11,201 bases of DNA from Clostridiaceae bacterium (GCA_016292575.1 JAEDIH010000057.1:1-11201); one strand, 5' to 3'; numbered from the stretch's first letter, positions 1 to 5,980 are shown. A program made the numbers and translations. Notes: generated by a model not told the origin, from the sequence alone.

Positions 1-3
1 AAA

Positions 4-1038
4 ATGTCAAAAGCTCTTAACATTCTATTCAAAAAAGCAGTTGCTCTCGTGATTTCTTTGGGAATATCTCTCGGACTGCTTTCGTCCTTTGCGGCGGATA
101 CCGATCTTTCGTTCCGCTCGCTTGTTGTGCGCGAGGGACTGCGCGCTGTGGTCCAGACCGTTGACCGGGAGGGCGGCGGAGCTATTTTCGGAAAAATGGC
201 GGGAAAAATTTCAACCTTTCCGAGCGTATACATTCCCTCACCCGGCTATAAACACGAAAAGGTTCAGCTTGAAAACTGCACTGCCGAGGTGCTCACAAAA
301 AAGAACAGCAAAAACAGCAATAAAGTCGTATTTCAGATTCACGGCGGAGCATTCCTTTTCGGAATGATGGATCTTTACCGCTGGCAGGCTGAAAAATGGT
401 CGCGGTACTGCGACGGCGCAACCGTTGTCATGATTGACTACCGCCTTGCACCCGAAACAGTCTTCCCGGGTGCTATTGAGGACGTTCTTGACTGCTGGGA
501 CTGGATCATGGAAAGCGGCTATAAGGCAGAGGACGTTATCGTTGTCGGCGACAGTGCCGGCGGAAACCTCACGCTTGAGCTTATACTTAACCTGCTCGAA
601 CAAAAAAGGGAGCTTCCCTGCGCAGCAATAACAATGTCTCCCTGGGCGGATCTCGCCTCGGAGAGCGAATCCTACAAAACCAACGTCCACAAGGACCCGA
701 TGTTCGGCTACAGGGAAAGCGTTGACAAGGAGCTTGACGTTGAGGATATCGTAAGAATTTATGCCGGCGACGCAGACCTGCACGATCCGAAGCTTTCTCC
801 AATGTATGCCGAGTTCGACGGCTTTTGCCCAACGCTCATTCAGGTCGGCACGGCCGAGGTTCTCTACAGCGAGTCGCTGACCGTTGCCGAAAAGATGGAG
901 AAAGCCGGCGTTGATGTAACGCTCACAGAATACAGCGGAATGTGGCACGTTTTCCAGCTCTTCGGCGATTTTCTTCCCGAGGGTGAAGCGGCATGGGACG
1001 AAGCTGGCTCATACGCCGCAGAGCATCTGCTCGGATAA
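4..1038 (+). CDS. Alpha/beta-hydrolase esterase, HSL/acetyl-esterase type, with N-terminal anchor
   Basis: Predicted carboxylesterase of the hormone-sensitive-lipase/Aes group, 344 residues. Residues about 9-31 are hydrophobic after a basic N-terminus and end in an AADT-like stretch, so it is a signal peptide or membrane anchor and the enzyme should act outside the cytoplasm. The oxyanion-hole motif HGGAF is at 113-117 (the third Gly of the usual HGGG is Ala). The nucleophile motif GDSAGG has Ser184, and the likely catalytic His is His315 in MWHVF. The usual acidic position falls in the VGTAEVL segment, where Glu285 rather than Asp seems to be present. The fold and reaction class are clear; the substrate is not. 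Only three bases precede the ATG, so its ribosome binding site lies outside the window. A strong terminator follows the stop, so the gene ends its transcript. The second esterase at 4793-5824 belongs to the same superfamily. Confidence 0.88.
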   Translation: MSKALNILFKKAVALVISLGISLGLLSSFAADTDLSFRSLVVREGLRAVVQTVDREGGGAIFGKMAGKISTFPSVYIPSPGYKHEKVQLENCTAEVLTKKNSKNSNKVVFQIHGGAFLFGMMDLYRWQAEKWSRYCDGATVVMIDYRLAPETVFPGAIEDVLDCWDWIMESGYKAEDVIVVGDSAGGNLTLELILNLLEQKRELPCAAITMSPWADLASESESYKTNVHKDPMFGYRESVDKELDVEDIVRIYAGDADLHDPKLSPMYAEFDGFCPTLIQVGTAEVLYSESLTVAEKMEKAGVDVTLTEYSGMWHVFQLFGDFLPEGEAAWDEAGSYAAEHLLG

Positions 1039-1072
1039 AAGATGCGTTTGAGCATCAGTATGTAGAAAAGGA

Positions 1073-1115
1073 CCGCACGCCTGCCGATTTCCGGCAAGTG
1101 TGCGGCTGTTTTTTT
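1073..1115 (+). terminator. Rho-independent terminator after esterase 1
   Basis: Bases 1073-1086 pair with 1092-1105 (CCGCAC arm against GTGCGG arm, one mismatch in the stem), followed by a run of seven T. It ends the esterase transcript. The core resembles the terminators at 3757 and 4151. Confidence 0.85.
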
Positions 1116-1129
1116 CGGTATACGGATTA

Positions 1130-1702
1130 TTACTTGCGCATAATTTTGCATAGCAGTCGCTTCATTTCGTGCATGCTGTGAGTCTGTGATTCAATGATTG
1201 AACAAAGAATGGGCTTGAGTTCAGGGCAGACGCAGAAGCTCAGCGCATTTTTGCTCATTCTTATTCCGCCCTCATGGTGAGGAATCATCTCTCGGATAAA
1301 GTTTGCGTTGAGACAGTTATCCGCGCAGGCAAAGCCCATTTCGTCAAACATTCTCTGCGTTATCGCGTCAAACCGGCGGTTATAAAGGCAGATATCGCGC
1401 TCGCTGTTTTGACATTTTTCGCACTTGCAAAGTACTTCCTTCATGCACTCAATGCTTTCGGTCTGTTCCGCAATCATGCAGTTTGCCATGTTCTGCAGCG
1501 GAATGCAGGTTGTAAACCGTAAAAGATTCTGAGCCATTTTTATTGCCGCCTCGTGGTGCGGTATCATCTGATTTATAAAATTCTGCGAGATACTGCAGCC
1601 CGTTTTCGCCTTCGTCATTTTATCTATCATGCAGTCAAGAATCTCATAGTAGCAGGAGAGATAGTCTTTTACAACACAGCTGAGTTCATATTGATTATTC
1701 AT
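1130..1702 (-). CDS. Cysteine-rich protein with two DUF305 repeats
   Basis: A 190-residue protein with two copies of the DUF305 signature: MIPHHE at residues 46-51 (followed by AAIKMA) and at 139-144 (followed by GGIRMS). DUF305 is a ferritin-like four-helix family whose conserved His/Glu residues suggest metal handling, but its function is not established. The protein carries 17 cysteines, including a CxCxxC cluster at 92-97, and has no signal peptide or membrane segment, so it is probably cytoplasmic. I chose ATG 1702 because a GGGGGTG ribosome binding site lies about 6 bases upstream; the longer TTG start at 1723 would begin upstream of that site. The gene is divergent from the yqeG-like gene, across a region with inverted repeats. 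A metal or redox role is inferred from composition only. Confidence 0.85.
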   Translation of the reverse strand: MNNQYELSCVVKDYLSCYYEILDCMIDKMTKAKTGCSISQNFINQMIPHHEAAIKMAQNLLRFTTCIPLQNMANCMIAEQTESIECMKEVLCKCEKCQNSERDICLYNRRFDAITQRMFDEMGFACADNCLNANFIREMIPHHEGGIRMSKNALSFCVCPELKPILCSIIESQTHSMHEMKRLLCKIMRK

Positions 1703-1727
1703 TCTTTCACCCCCTTGTGCCAAAGTA

Positions 1728-1792
1728 ACCGATGATTAATCGGAATGCAACCAAACTGCGGTTAATTAATCATTACCATTTTATTCATCGGT
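1728..1792. promoter_or_regulatory. Nested inverted repeats in a divergent intergenic region (possible operator)
   Basis: Two overlapping inverted repeats lie between the divergent DUF305 and yqeG-like genes. ACCGATGA (1728-1735) matches TCATCGGT (1785-1792), and ATGATTAAT (1732-1740) matches ATTAATCAT (1765-1773). They sit just upstream of the DUF305 start, on the side where its promoter must be. I could not identify a convincing promoter for DUF305 here. Regulator binding is inferred from symmetry only. Confidence 0.4.
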
Positions 1793-1811
1793 ATCCAAAC
1801 GGTGAGAGCGT

Positions 1812-1840
1812 TTGACAAAGGAGAAAAGAAAAGCTAAAAT
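1812..1840 (+). promoter_or_regulatory. Sigma-A promoter for the yqeG-like gene
   Basis: TTGACA (1812-1817), a 17-base spacer and TAAAAT (1835-1840). Transcription would start near 1847, about 30 bases before the chosen ATG at 1877. Confidence 0.82.
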
Positions 1841-1876
1841 ATCAAAAAACAATCTGTATTTTAAATGGAGTCTGCC

Positions 1877-2413
1877 ATGATTGAAAAATTCTATCCTTGC
1901 GAATATGTAAAAAGCGTTTATGACATCGACTTTAAAAAGCTTTACGATTCAGGTATAAAGGCCGTTATTTTTGATATTGATAACACCCTCGTCTTTCAGA
2001 ATGAGGACTCAACAAGGGAAACAGAGCGGCTGTTTTCGGCGCTTCAAAAGCTCGGTCTTAAAACAATTATACTTTCAAACAACAATGAAGAAAGGGTCAG
2101 GCGCTTTCTCAGAAATATTGACTCGCCGTACATCTGCAAAGCGTATAAACCGTTCAAGAAAGGCTATCTCAGAGCGCTTAAAATGCTGAAAGTAAAAAAG
2201 GAGGAGGCGGTGTTTGTCGGCGATCAGCTTTTCACAGACATTCTTGGTGCAAACCGCTGCGGCATCAGGAGCATACTTGTGCGCTACATTGAAAAAAGCG
2301 GCAGCAAGCCACAGCTTCGGCGCAGATTTGAAAAAGTTATACTCCGCTCATACTTCAAAAAGCACCCCGGCGCAGACACCGGAGCCGACAGCGGCTTGAC
2401 CTCGGAGTTATAA
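1877..2413 (+). CDS. yqeG: YqeG-family HAD IIIA phosphatase
   Basis: A 178-residue HAD-superfamily phosphatase with all four motifs. The nucleophile motif DIDNT is at 33-37 (Asp33 nucleophile, Asp35 acid/base). Motif II is ILSNNN with Ser67, motif III is the Lys around 91-95 in KPFKKG, and motif IV is GDQLFTD (115-121) with Asp116 and Asp121. Length and N-terminus (MIEKFYPCEYVKSV) fit the YqeG family. Relatives of this family, such as yeast Gep4, dephosphorylate phosphatidylglycerophosphate, so a role in phosphatidylglycerol synthesis is possible but not shown here. I chose ATG 1877 because GGAG lies 6 bases upstream; an in-frame ATG at 1865 has no such site and overlaps that GGAG. No terminator is evident after the stop, so read-through into the next gene is possible. 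Confidence 0.87.
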   Translation: MIEKFYPCEYVKSVYDIDFKKLYDSGIKAVIFDIDNTLVFQNEDSTRETERLFSALQKLGLKTIILSNNNEERVRRFLRNIDSPYICKAYKPFKKGYLRALKMLKVKKEEAVFVGDQLFTDILGANRCGIRSILVRYIEKSGSKPQLRRRFEKVILRSYFKKHPGADTGADSGLTSEL

Positions 2414-2424
2414 TATGATATTAT
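2396..2424 (+). promoter_or_regulatory. Sigma-A promoter for the SGNH esterase gene, with a palindrome at -10
   Basis: TTGACC (2396-2401), a 17-base spacer and TATTAT (2419-2424). The -35 box lies inside the end of the yqeG-like gene. A perfect 8-base inverted repeat around one central G (2409-2425) covers the -10 region and could be an operator or simply AT-rich symmetry. Confidence 0.65.
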
Positions 2425-2463
2425 ACTGCATATTGTTCCGACGCCGTTCAAACGGTCTGATTT

Positions 2464-2479
2464 TCTGCCGCACGGCAGA
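2464..2479 (+). other. Short hairpin in the 5' leader of the SGNH esterase
   Basis: TCTGCC pairs with GGCAGA around a 4-base loop, 11 bases upstream of the AGGAGGTG ribosome binding site (2490-2497). There is no T run, so it is not a terminator. It may affect mRNA stability or initiation; no known riboswitch is recognised. Confidence 0.4.
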
Positions 2480-2502
2480 CAACCGCAGCAGGAGGTGAAG
2501 CA

Positions 2503-3741
2503 ATGAACAAAAATGCGCTGCGTATTATTGCGGTCGTACTGTTCTTTGTCATTCTGGTCTGTTTTGTTTTCATCGTTATCAACTTTGACGCCGAACGTTT
2601 TGAAGACAGCCGCAGCTTCGGCAACCTTTTCGGCAATGATAATCAGTCGTCCTCAACCACAAAGCTTTACGCCGGCAATCCCCGCTTTCCCGAGGATGCT
2701 CAAAACCGGATAATGTCCTTTATGCCGGACTCAAACTTTGTCAAAAGCATCGGCAGAACGTATTTTGAAAACGGAACGCTCTGGTTTTCAATGTCCGGAA
2801 GCGGCTTTTCCTTCCTTTGCGACGGGGAAAGCGCAACAATCGAGTGCCTTGTTAAAAACTCGTCCTCAGTGCCGTATAATCACCGTCCGCGCGTGCTTGT
2901 CCTTGTCAACGGTGAAACCGCGGCCGATGTTGTGCTTGAGGGCGAAAGCGAAAGCGTCACCGTTGACCTTTCCTCAATAAGCGGAGACGCGGAGGTTCAG
3001 CTGCTCAAGGCTTCCGAGTCGATGTATTCCACTGTGGGCGTAAGCTCAATAACCGCAAATTCCAAGGGAGATATCTGCCCTGCGCCGCAAAGGCAGCTGA
3101 AAATTGAATTCATCGGCGACTCAATTACTGCCGGCTACGGACTTGACGAGGAAAACCCGAACGCCGCCTTTTCAACAAGGACGGAGAATTTTTCCGAAAC
3201 CTACGCCTTTCTTGCCGCAAAGGAACTTGCCGCCGATTGCTATGCGGTTGCCTTTTCCGGCTACGGAGTTTTTACCGGCTTTTCCTCAAACGGAGCGGCA
3301 AACGACTATGTTATCTTCAAGCACTATGATTCCACCCTTTCAAATTCAACAGTCGCGCCGGACTGGAACTTTGCGGACTTTGTGCCGAATGTTGTTGTTA
3401 TTAACCTCGGCACAAACGACGCTTCATACTGCAGCACACAGGGAAGCATTGAAGCTTTTGAGGGTGAATATAAGCGGCTTCTTCAACTTGTCAGACAGCG
3501 CAACGGCGGAGCGTACATTCTCTGCGTTCTCGGCGACATGAACAATTCGCTTTATCCCTCTGTTGAGCTCGCGGTCGAGGAATATAAAAGCGAAACCGGC
3601 GACAGCTTTGTCAGTTGCGCCACGCTTTCCTTTGACATGGGGACCTACGGCAGTGCCATTGACGGACACCCGAACAAGCAGTCTAACGCCATTGCGGCTC
3701 AAACGCTTGTAAGCGAGCTGCGAGCTCTGCCGCTTCAGTAA
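2503..3741 (+). CDS. Membrane-anchored SGNH-hydrolase esterase, CE2-like
   Basis: A 412-residue protein starting at ATG 2503 behind an AGGAGGTG ribosome binding site. Residues about 7-28 form one strongly hydrophobic segment (signal anchor), followed by a polar, Ser/Asn/Thr-rich linker. Residues about 60-195 look like a beta-rich accessory domain of the kind found before the catalytic domain in CE2 acetyl esterases. The SGNH hydrolase domain follows: GDSIT with nucleophile Ser207, the block III motif GTND with Asn305, and DGHPN with Asp387 and His389. These blocks support an extracellular ester hydrolase, probably deacetylating polysaccharides such as xylan or mannan; the substrate is inferred from the CE2 resemblance. 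It is flanked by its own promoter and terminator, so it is probably monocistronic. Confidence 0.85.
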   Translation: MNKNALRIIAVVLFFVILVCFVFIVINFDAERFEDSRSFGNLFGNDNQSSSTTKLYAGNPRFPEDAQNRIMSFMPDSNFVKSIGRTYFENGTLWFSMSGSGFSFLCDGESATIECLVKNSSSVPYNHRPRVLVLVNGETAADVVLEGESESVTVDLSSISGDAEVQLLKASESMYSTVGVSSITANSKGDICPAPQRQLKIEFIGDSITAGYGLDEENPNAAFSTRTENFSETYAFLAAKELAADCYAVAFSGYGVFTGFSSNGAANDYVIFKHYDSTLSNSTVAPDWNFADFVPNVVVINLGTNDASYCSTQGSIEAFEGEYKRLLQLVRQRNGGAYILCVLGDMNNSLYPSVELAVEEYKSETGDSFVSCATLSFDMGTYGSAIDGHPNKQSNAIAAQTLVSELRALPLQ

Positions 3742-3756
3742 TATGAAAAACACATC

Positions 3757-3794
3757 GCCGCACACCTGCCGAAAAGGAAAGGGTGCGGCTTTTT
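3757..3794 (+). terminator. Rho-independent terminator after the SGNH esterase
   Basis: GCCGCA (3757-3762) pairs with TGCGGC (3784-3789), followed by TTTTT. It shares the CCGCAC and CCTGCCGA core with the terminator at 1073. Confidence 0.82.
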
Positions 3795-3835
3795 GCTGCG
3801 TAACGGTTTGATTTTTCCCGGCATAAAATAAAACG

Positions 3836-3853
3836 GCCTGCATATACGCAGGC
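3836..3853 (+). other. Hairpin upstream of the holin gene
   Basis: GCCTGC pairs exactly with GCAGGC around a 6-base loop, in the leader of the holin gene and 14 bases before its GGAGG site. There is no T run on the plus strand. Its role is unknown, and no convincing promoter was found between 3795 and 3879. Confidence 0.4.
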
Positions 3854-3879
3854 AGCTGCAAAAAAACGGAGGGAAAGGA

Positions 3880-4131
3880 ATGAAGATAAACTGGAAAGTC
3901 CGGCTCAGGAATCCTATGTTCTGGCTGACATTTATTCCGGCGCTGACGGCTTTTGTGTATTCGGTTTTGGGACTTTTAGGAATTGTTCCGCGTTTTTCCG
4001 AAGACGCGGCAGTGAATGCCGGCTCGACAGCCGTTTCGGCACTGACGGCATTCGGCGTTCTCGTTGACCCGACCACAAAGGGCGTTTGCGACAGCAAAGA
4101 GGCTCTGGAATATAAGGAACCGAAAGGCTGA
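3880..4131 (+). CDS. Phage-type holin, phi LC3 family
   Basis: An 83-residue small membrane protein. It has a basic N-terminus (MKINWKVRLRN), two hydrophobic segments at about 13-36 and 46-62, and the diagnostic C-terminal VDPTTKGVCDS stretch followed by EALEYKEP, all typical of the phi LC3/Phage_holin_1 family. Such proteins form membrane lesions that release an endolysin. A GGAGG site lies 7 bases upstream of the ATG. No endolysin, tail or other phage gene is adjacent; the neighbours are esterases. It is therefore either a remnant of a lost prophage or a domesticated holin used for protein export or lysis. The family assignment is firm; the role in this context is not. Confidence 0.9.
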   Translation: MKINWKVRLRNPMFWLTFIPALTAFVYSVLGLLGIVPRFSEDAAVNAGSTAVSALTAFGVLVDPTTKGVCDSKEALEYKEPKG

Positions 4132-4150
4132 CGCTTTGCTTCGGTATAAA

Positions 4151-4184
4151 ACGCCGCACCTGCTTTTTTCAAACGGTGCGGCGT
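4151..4184. terminator. Bidirectional terminator between the holin and the minus-strand unit
   Basis: A perfect 10-base stem, ACGCCGCACC (4151-4160) with GGTGCGGCGT (4175-4184). On the plus strand it is followed by only a short T run; on the minus strand by TTTTAT. It probably ends both the holin transcript and the convergent minus-strand transcript. Confidence 0.7.
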
Positions 4185-4199
4185 TTCCGGTTGTGTTAC

Positions 4200-4445
4200 T
4201 TAAAGAAAGCATACCATCAGCTCGTCCGTTGTGATTGTTGAGCGGTAGTCCTCTTTAATGACCTTTGCGAGTGTACGAACCTTTTTTGCGTCAACAAAGT
4301 GCCTTTTCCCAAGCTGTGTCTGAAGCTCGTTTATCAGCTTTCGGTATTCCTCGTTCCGGCTCAAAAGGCTGCTGTCTGCGTTGCCCTCATTCGTGATTCC
4401 GAGCAAGTGGCGCAAGGAATTTTTCTTTTCCTCGCTGTCGTTCAG
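4200..4445 (-). CDS. Unrecognised small ORF A', probably translated from a CTG overlapping the upstream stop, or a frameshifted extension
   Basis: I do not recognise this protein. The open frame extends further upstream, but its first about 97 codons there are a low-complexity shadow of ORF B. The plausible coding part begins at CTG 4445, which overlaps the TGA of ORF B as CTGA, with GGAG 8 bases upstream. That gives 81 residues, mostly charged and helical (NDSEEKKNSLRHLLGI at the start, YRKLINELQTQLGKR in the middle, TTDELMVCFL at the end). Residues encoded by 4309-4375 recur, in frame, in a fragment at 4720-4797, which supports this frame being coding. The alternatives are a rare CTG start with translational coupling, or an ancestral single gene B-A' broken by a frameshift near 4445. 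It has no signal peptide or membrane segment. Confidence 0.45.
   Translation of the reverse strand: MNDSEEKKNSLRHLLGITNEGNADSSLLSRNEEYRKLINELQTQLGKRHFVDAKKVRTLAKVIKEDYRSTITTDELMVCFL
4309..4375. repeat. Direct repeat, copy 1 (62 bases exact, 66 of 67 extended)
   Basis: Bases 4309-4370 are identical to 4733-4794, an offset of 424 bases. Extending to 4375 adds one mismatch (G4371 against A4795). Copy 1 lies inside ORF A' and is read in that frame. Confidence 0.97.
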
Positions 4446-4717
4446 TCGTTCGGCTCCAGTCCGCGTCCGATTCTCGTCGCCGCCGAAAGTATTCTGTTCG
4501 GTGTCGATTCGAGTTTTTCCCCGTTGAGATGTCGTTCTATCCATTGAACGAACTTGTCTGCCTTTGGCTTTGTGTTCAGAACCATCGACATTAGAACCAT
4601 ATCCTCCATTGGAAGCGGCATTTGATGATTGATTGTTGTGATAATATCGAGCAATATGTCGTGATAAGACTGATTTGTGGTTTTCTCTGTTACGTTCCTC
4701 AACTCTTCCTCTTCCAT
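4442..4717 (-). CDS. Unrecognised small ORF B (91 residues)
   Basis: A 91-residue acidic-to-neutral, soluble, mainly helical protein beginning MEEEELRNVTEK and ending IGRGLEPND. I do not recognise the family. Real translation is supported by GGAAGGAG 9 bases before ATG 4717 and by a normal mix of residues, unlike the Arg/Asn/Ser-rich overlapping frame. A middle segment (MVLNTKPKADKFVQWIERHL) recalls small accessory proteins of Firmicutes mobile elements, but that is only an impression. It lies downstream of esterase 2 on the same strand and is probably cotranscribed with it. The stop TGA overlaps the proposed CTG start of A', and an upstream gene fragment ends 2 bases before its ATG, an arrangement typical of tightly coupled small genes. 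Confidence 0.6.
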   Translation of the reverse strand: MEEEELRNVTEKTTNQSYHDILLDIITTINHQMPLPMEDMVLMSMVLNTKPKADKFVQWIERHLNGEKLESTPNRILSAATRIGRGLEPND

Positions 4718-4719
4718 TG

Positions 4720-4797
4720 TTAAAATCTCCTTCCAAGCTGTGTCTGAAGCTCGTTTATCAGCTTTCGGTATTCCTCGTTCCGGCTCAAAAGGCTACT
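4720..4797 (-). pseudogene. C-terminal fragment of an A'-like gene upstream of ORF B
   Basis: Read on the minus strand, this encodes 25 codons (SSLLSRNEEYRKLINELQTQ, then LGRRF) and a TAA ending 2 bases before the ATG of ORF B. The first about 22 residues match the middle of A' exactly; the sequence then diverges and stops. No start is present, because the segment abuts the end of esterase 2. It is best explained as the remnant of an older tandem copy. Confidence 0.6.
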
Positions 4798-4799
4798 GT
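4733..4799. repeat. Direct repeat, copy 2
   Basis: The exact match is 4733-4794. Its outer end coincides with the stop codon of esterase 2 (TAG, 4795-4793): the single mismatch A4795 turns what would be a CAG in copy 1 context into the TAG stop. Confidence 0.97.
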
Positions 4800-5824
4800 G
4801 TTACGGGCTGAGCTTTAAAGCAGGTTTTGACCGCATTTGAAAAGCCATCTAACAAAAATTCTCTTGACTTGCGTGCAACCGAAGTATAAGAAAACAAATC
4901 AAAGCCGTGGAAACAGCCCTCATAGACCTGCACACAAGTTTCAACGCCTGCATTTTTCAAGTTTTCGGCATACTGAAGCGTTTCGTCATAAAATGGGTCG
5001 ATAGTTCCGACAAACGTTATTGTCGGCGGAAGATTTGAATAATCCGTTTCCCTTGCCGGAGCGGCATATTTCGGAACATTATCCGTACCGTAAAGACTGC
5101 CGAGATAAAGCCTCCACGCTTCTTCATTTGATTTACTGTTCCAAATGGGAGCGTCATTGTTTTGTGATGACTCAGTAATCATTCTGTCGTCCAGCATTGG
5201 GTAAACCAGCATCTGATACGCGATTGAAATTTCACCCTTGTCCCTTGCAAGAAGCGTTACCGCTGCCGCAAGACCGCCGCCGGCGCTGTCACCGCCGACA
5301 AAGATCTGATCGTCGCGGACACCGTACTCCGCCGCGTGTCTGCAAAGCCATTCGAGCGAGGCATAGCAGTCGTTAAGGGCGGCGGGATAAGGCGCATCGA
5401 TTGACCTGGTATAATCTGGAGAAACGACAATGCAGCCCGATTTTTCAATCAAATCGTCAATGTACGAACTGTCCTGTTCGGGAATACCGATAGCGTAACC
5501 GCCTCCGTGAATCCAAAGCACTCCGGGAACATTTTCCTTTTTCTCATTCGGGATATACAGGCACATACGCATTTGTGTGCCATCGTTACGGGGAAGATAT
5601 ATTTCTCGGCATTGTGCATTTTTTGTTTTAAATAACACCTTACCGATTTTATCAAGAGCGCTGTTGCAAAAAACGAATTTCTTTTCGTTAAAGCTCGGCC
5701 AAATCAGCCTCACTGCCGAACCCACTGTTCGAAGCTCCGGGTTAATCATCTCGCTTTTGATGTTATAACTTCCAATTCCGAAAATTGATACCAAACTGAG
5801 TATAAACGCAAGAATTCTGTTCAT
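4793..5824 (-). CDS. Alpha/beta-hydrolase esterase 2, HSL/Aes type, with signal peptide
   Basis: A 343-residue carboxylesterase of the hormone-sensitive-lipase group with a complete motif set: oxyanion-hole HGGGY at 106-110, GDSAGG with nucleophile Ser180, Asp276 in TIDPF and His306 in CFHGF. Residues about 4-19 are hydrophobic after MNR, so it is probably exported or anchored. ATG 5824 is preferred because GAGGAG lies 9 bases upstream; the longer TTG start at 5833 overlaps that site. Its TAG stop lies inside direct repeat copy 2, so the last residues may have been set by a rearrangement. ORFs B and A' follow on the same strand without an obvious terminator between. It is only distantly similar to esterase 1 at 4-1038, apart from the shared motifs. 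Substrate unknown. Confidence 0.88.
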   Translation of the reverse strand: MNRILAFILSLVSIFGIGSYNIKSEMINPELRTVGSAVRLIWPSFNEKKFVFCNSALDKIGKVLFKTKNAQCREIYLPRNDGTQMRMCLYIPNEKKENVPGVLWIHGGGYAIGIPEQDSSYIDDLIEKSGCIVVSPDYTRSIDAPYPAALNDCYASLEWLCRHAAEYGVRDDQIFVGGDSAGGGLAAAVTLLARDKGEISIAYQMLVYPMLDDRMITESSQNNDAPIWNSKSNEEAWRLYLGSLYGTDNVPKYAAPARETDYSNLPPTITFVGTIDPFYDETLQYAENLKNAGVETCVQVYEGCFHGFDLFSYTSVARKSREFLLDGFSNAVKTCFKAQPVTQ

Positions 5825-5871
5825 TGACAACAACTCCTCATTAAAGTTTTGCGAAGTGTTTTGTTAACACA

Positions 5872-5900
5872 ATATTAACATATACCAAAAAAACTGTCAA
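5872..5900 (-). promoter_or_regulatory. Probable promoter for esterase 2
   Basis: On the minus strand: TTGACA (5900-5895), a 17-base spacer and TAATAT (5877-5872). The -35 is perfect and the -10 weak. A GTGTT/AACAC inverted repeat lies just downstream at about 5856-5870 and may be an operator. Confidence 0.6.
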
Positions 5901-5939
5901 TATACGATTTTTCAAAGGAAGCATTGTACTTTAATAATA

Positions 5940-5980
5940 GGCAACCGGGCAAACCCTTTCGAGTTATCCGGCTGTTTTTT
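5940..5980 (+). repeat. Terminator-like hairpin, degenerate copy of a dispersed repeat
   Basis: GGCAACCGGGCAA (5940-5952) begins an imperfect hairpin (CCGG and AAC pairing with GTT and CCGG) followed by TTTTTT (5975-5980). The 13 bases match, in inverted orientation, 11183-11195 after groEL. No plus-strand gene upstream would need it. Confidence 0.5.

Noticed and set aside
238..948. Minus-strand open frame of 236 codons opposite esterase 1
   Set aside because: It lies fully antisense to a gene with complete esterase motifs, has no recognisable domain and no ribosome binding site; it is a shadow of codon bias.
4446..4736. Upstream 97 codons of the long minus-strand frame ending at 4200
   Set aside because: This part starts at a TTG, is rich in Arg, Asn, Ser and Gly, and overlaps ORF B, which has a strong ribosome binding site. 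Only the part after 4445 is kept as plausible coding.
4309..4799. CRISPR-like pair of repeats
   Set aside because: Only two copies, 62 bases long and 424 bases apart, both read as protein-coding in the same frame; there is no array and no cas gene.
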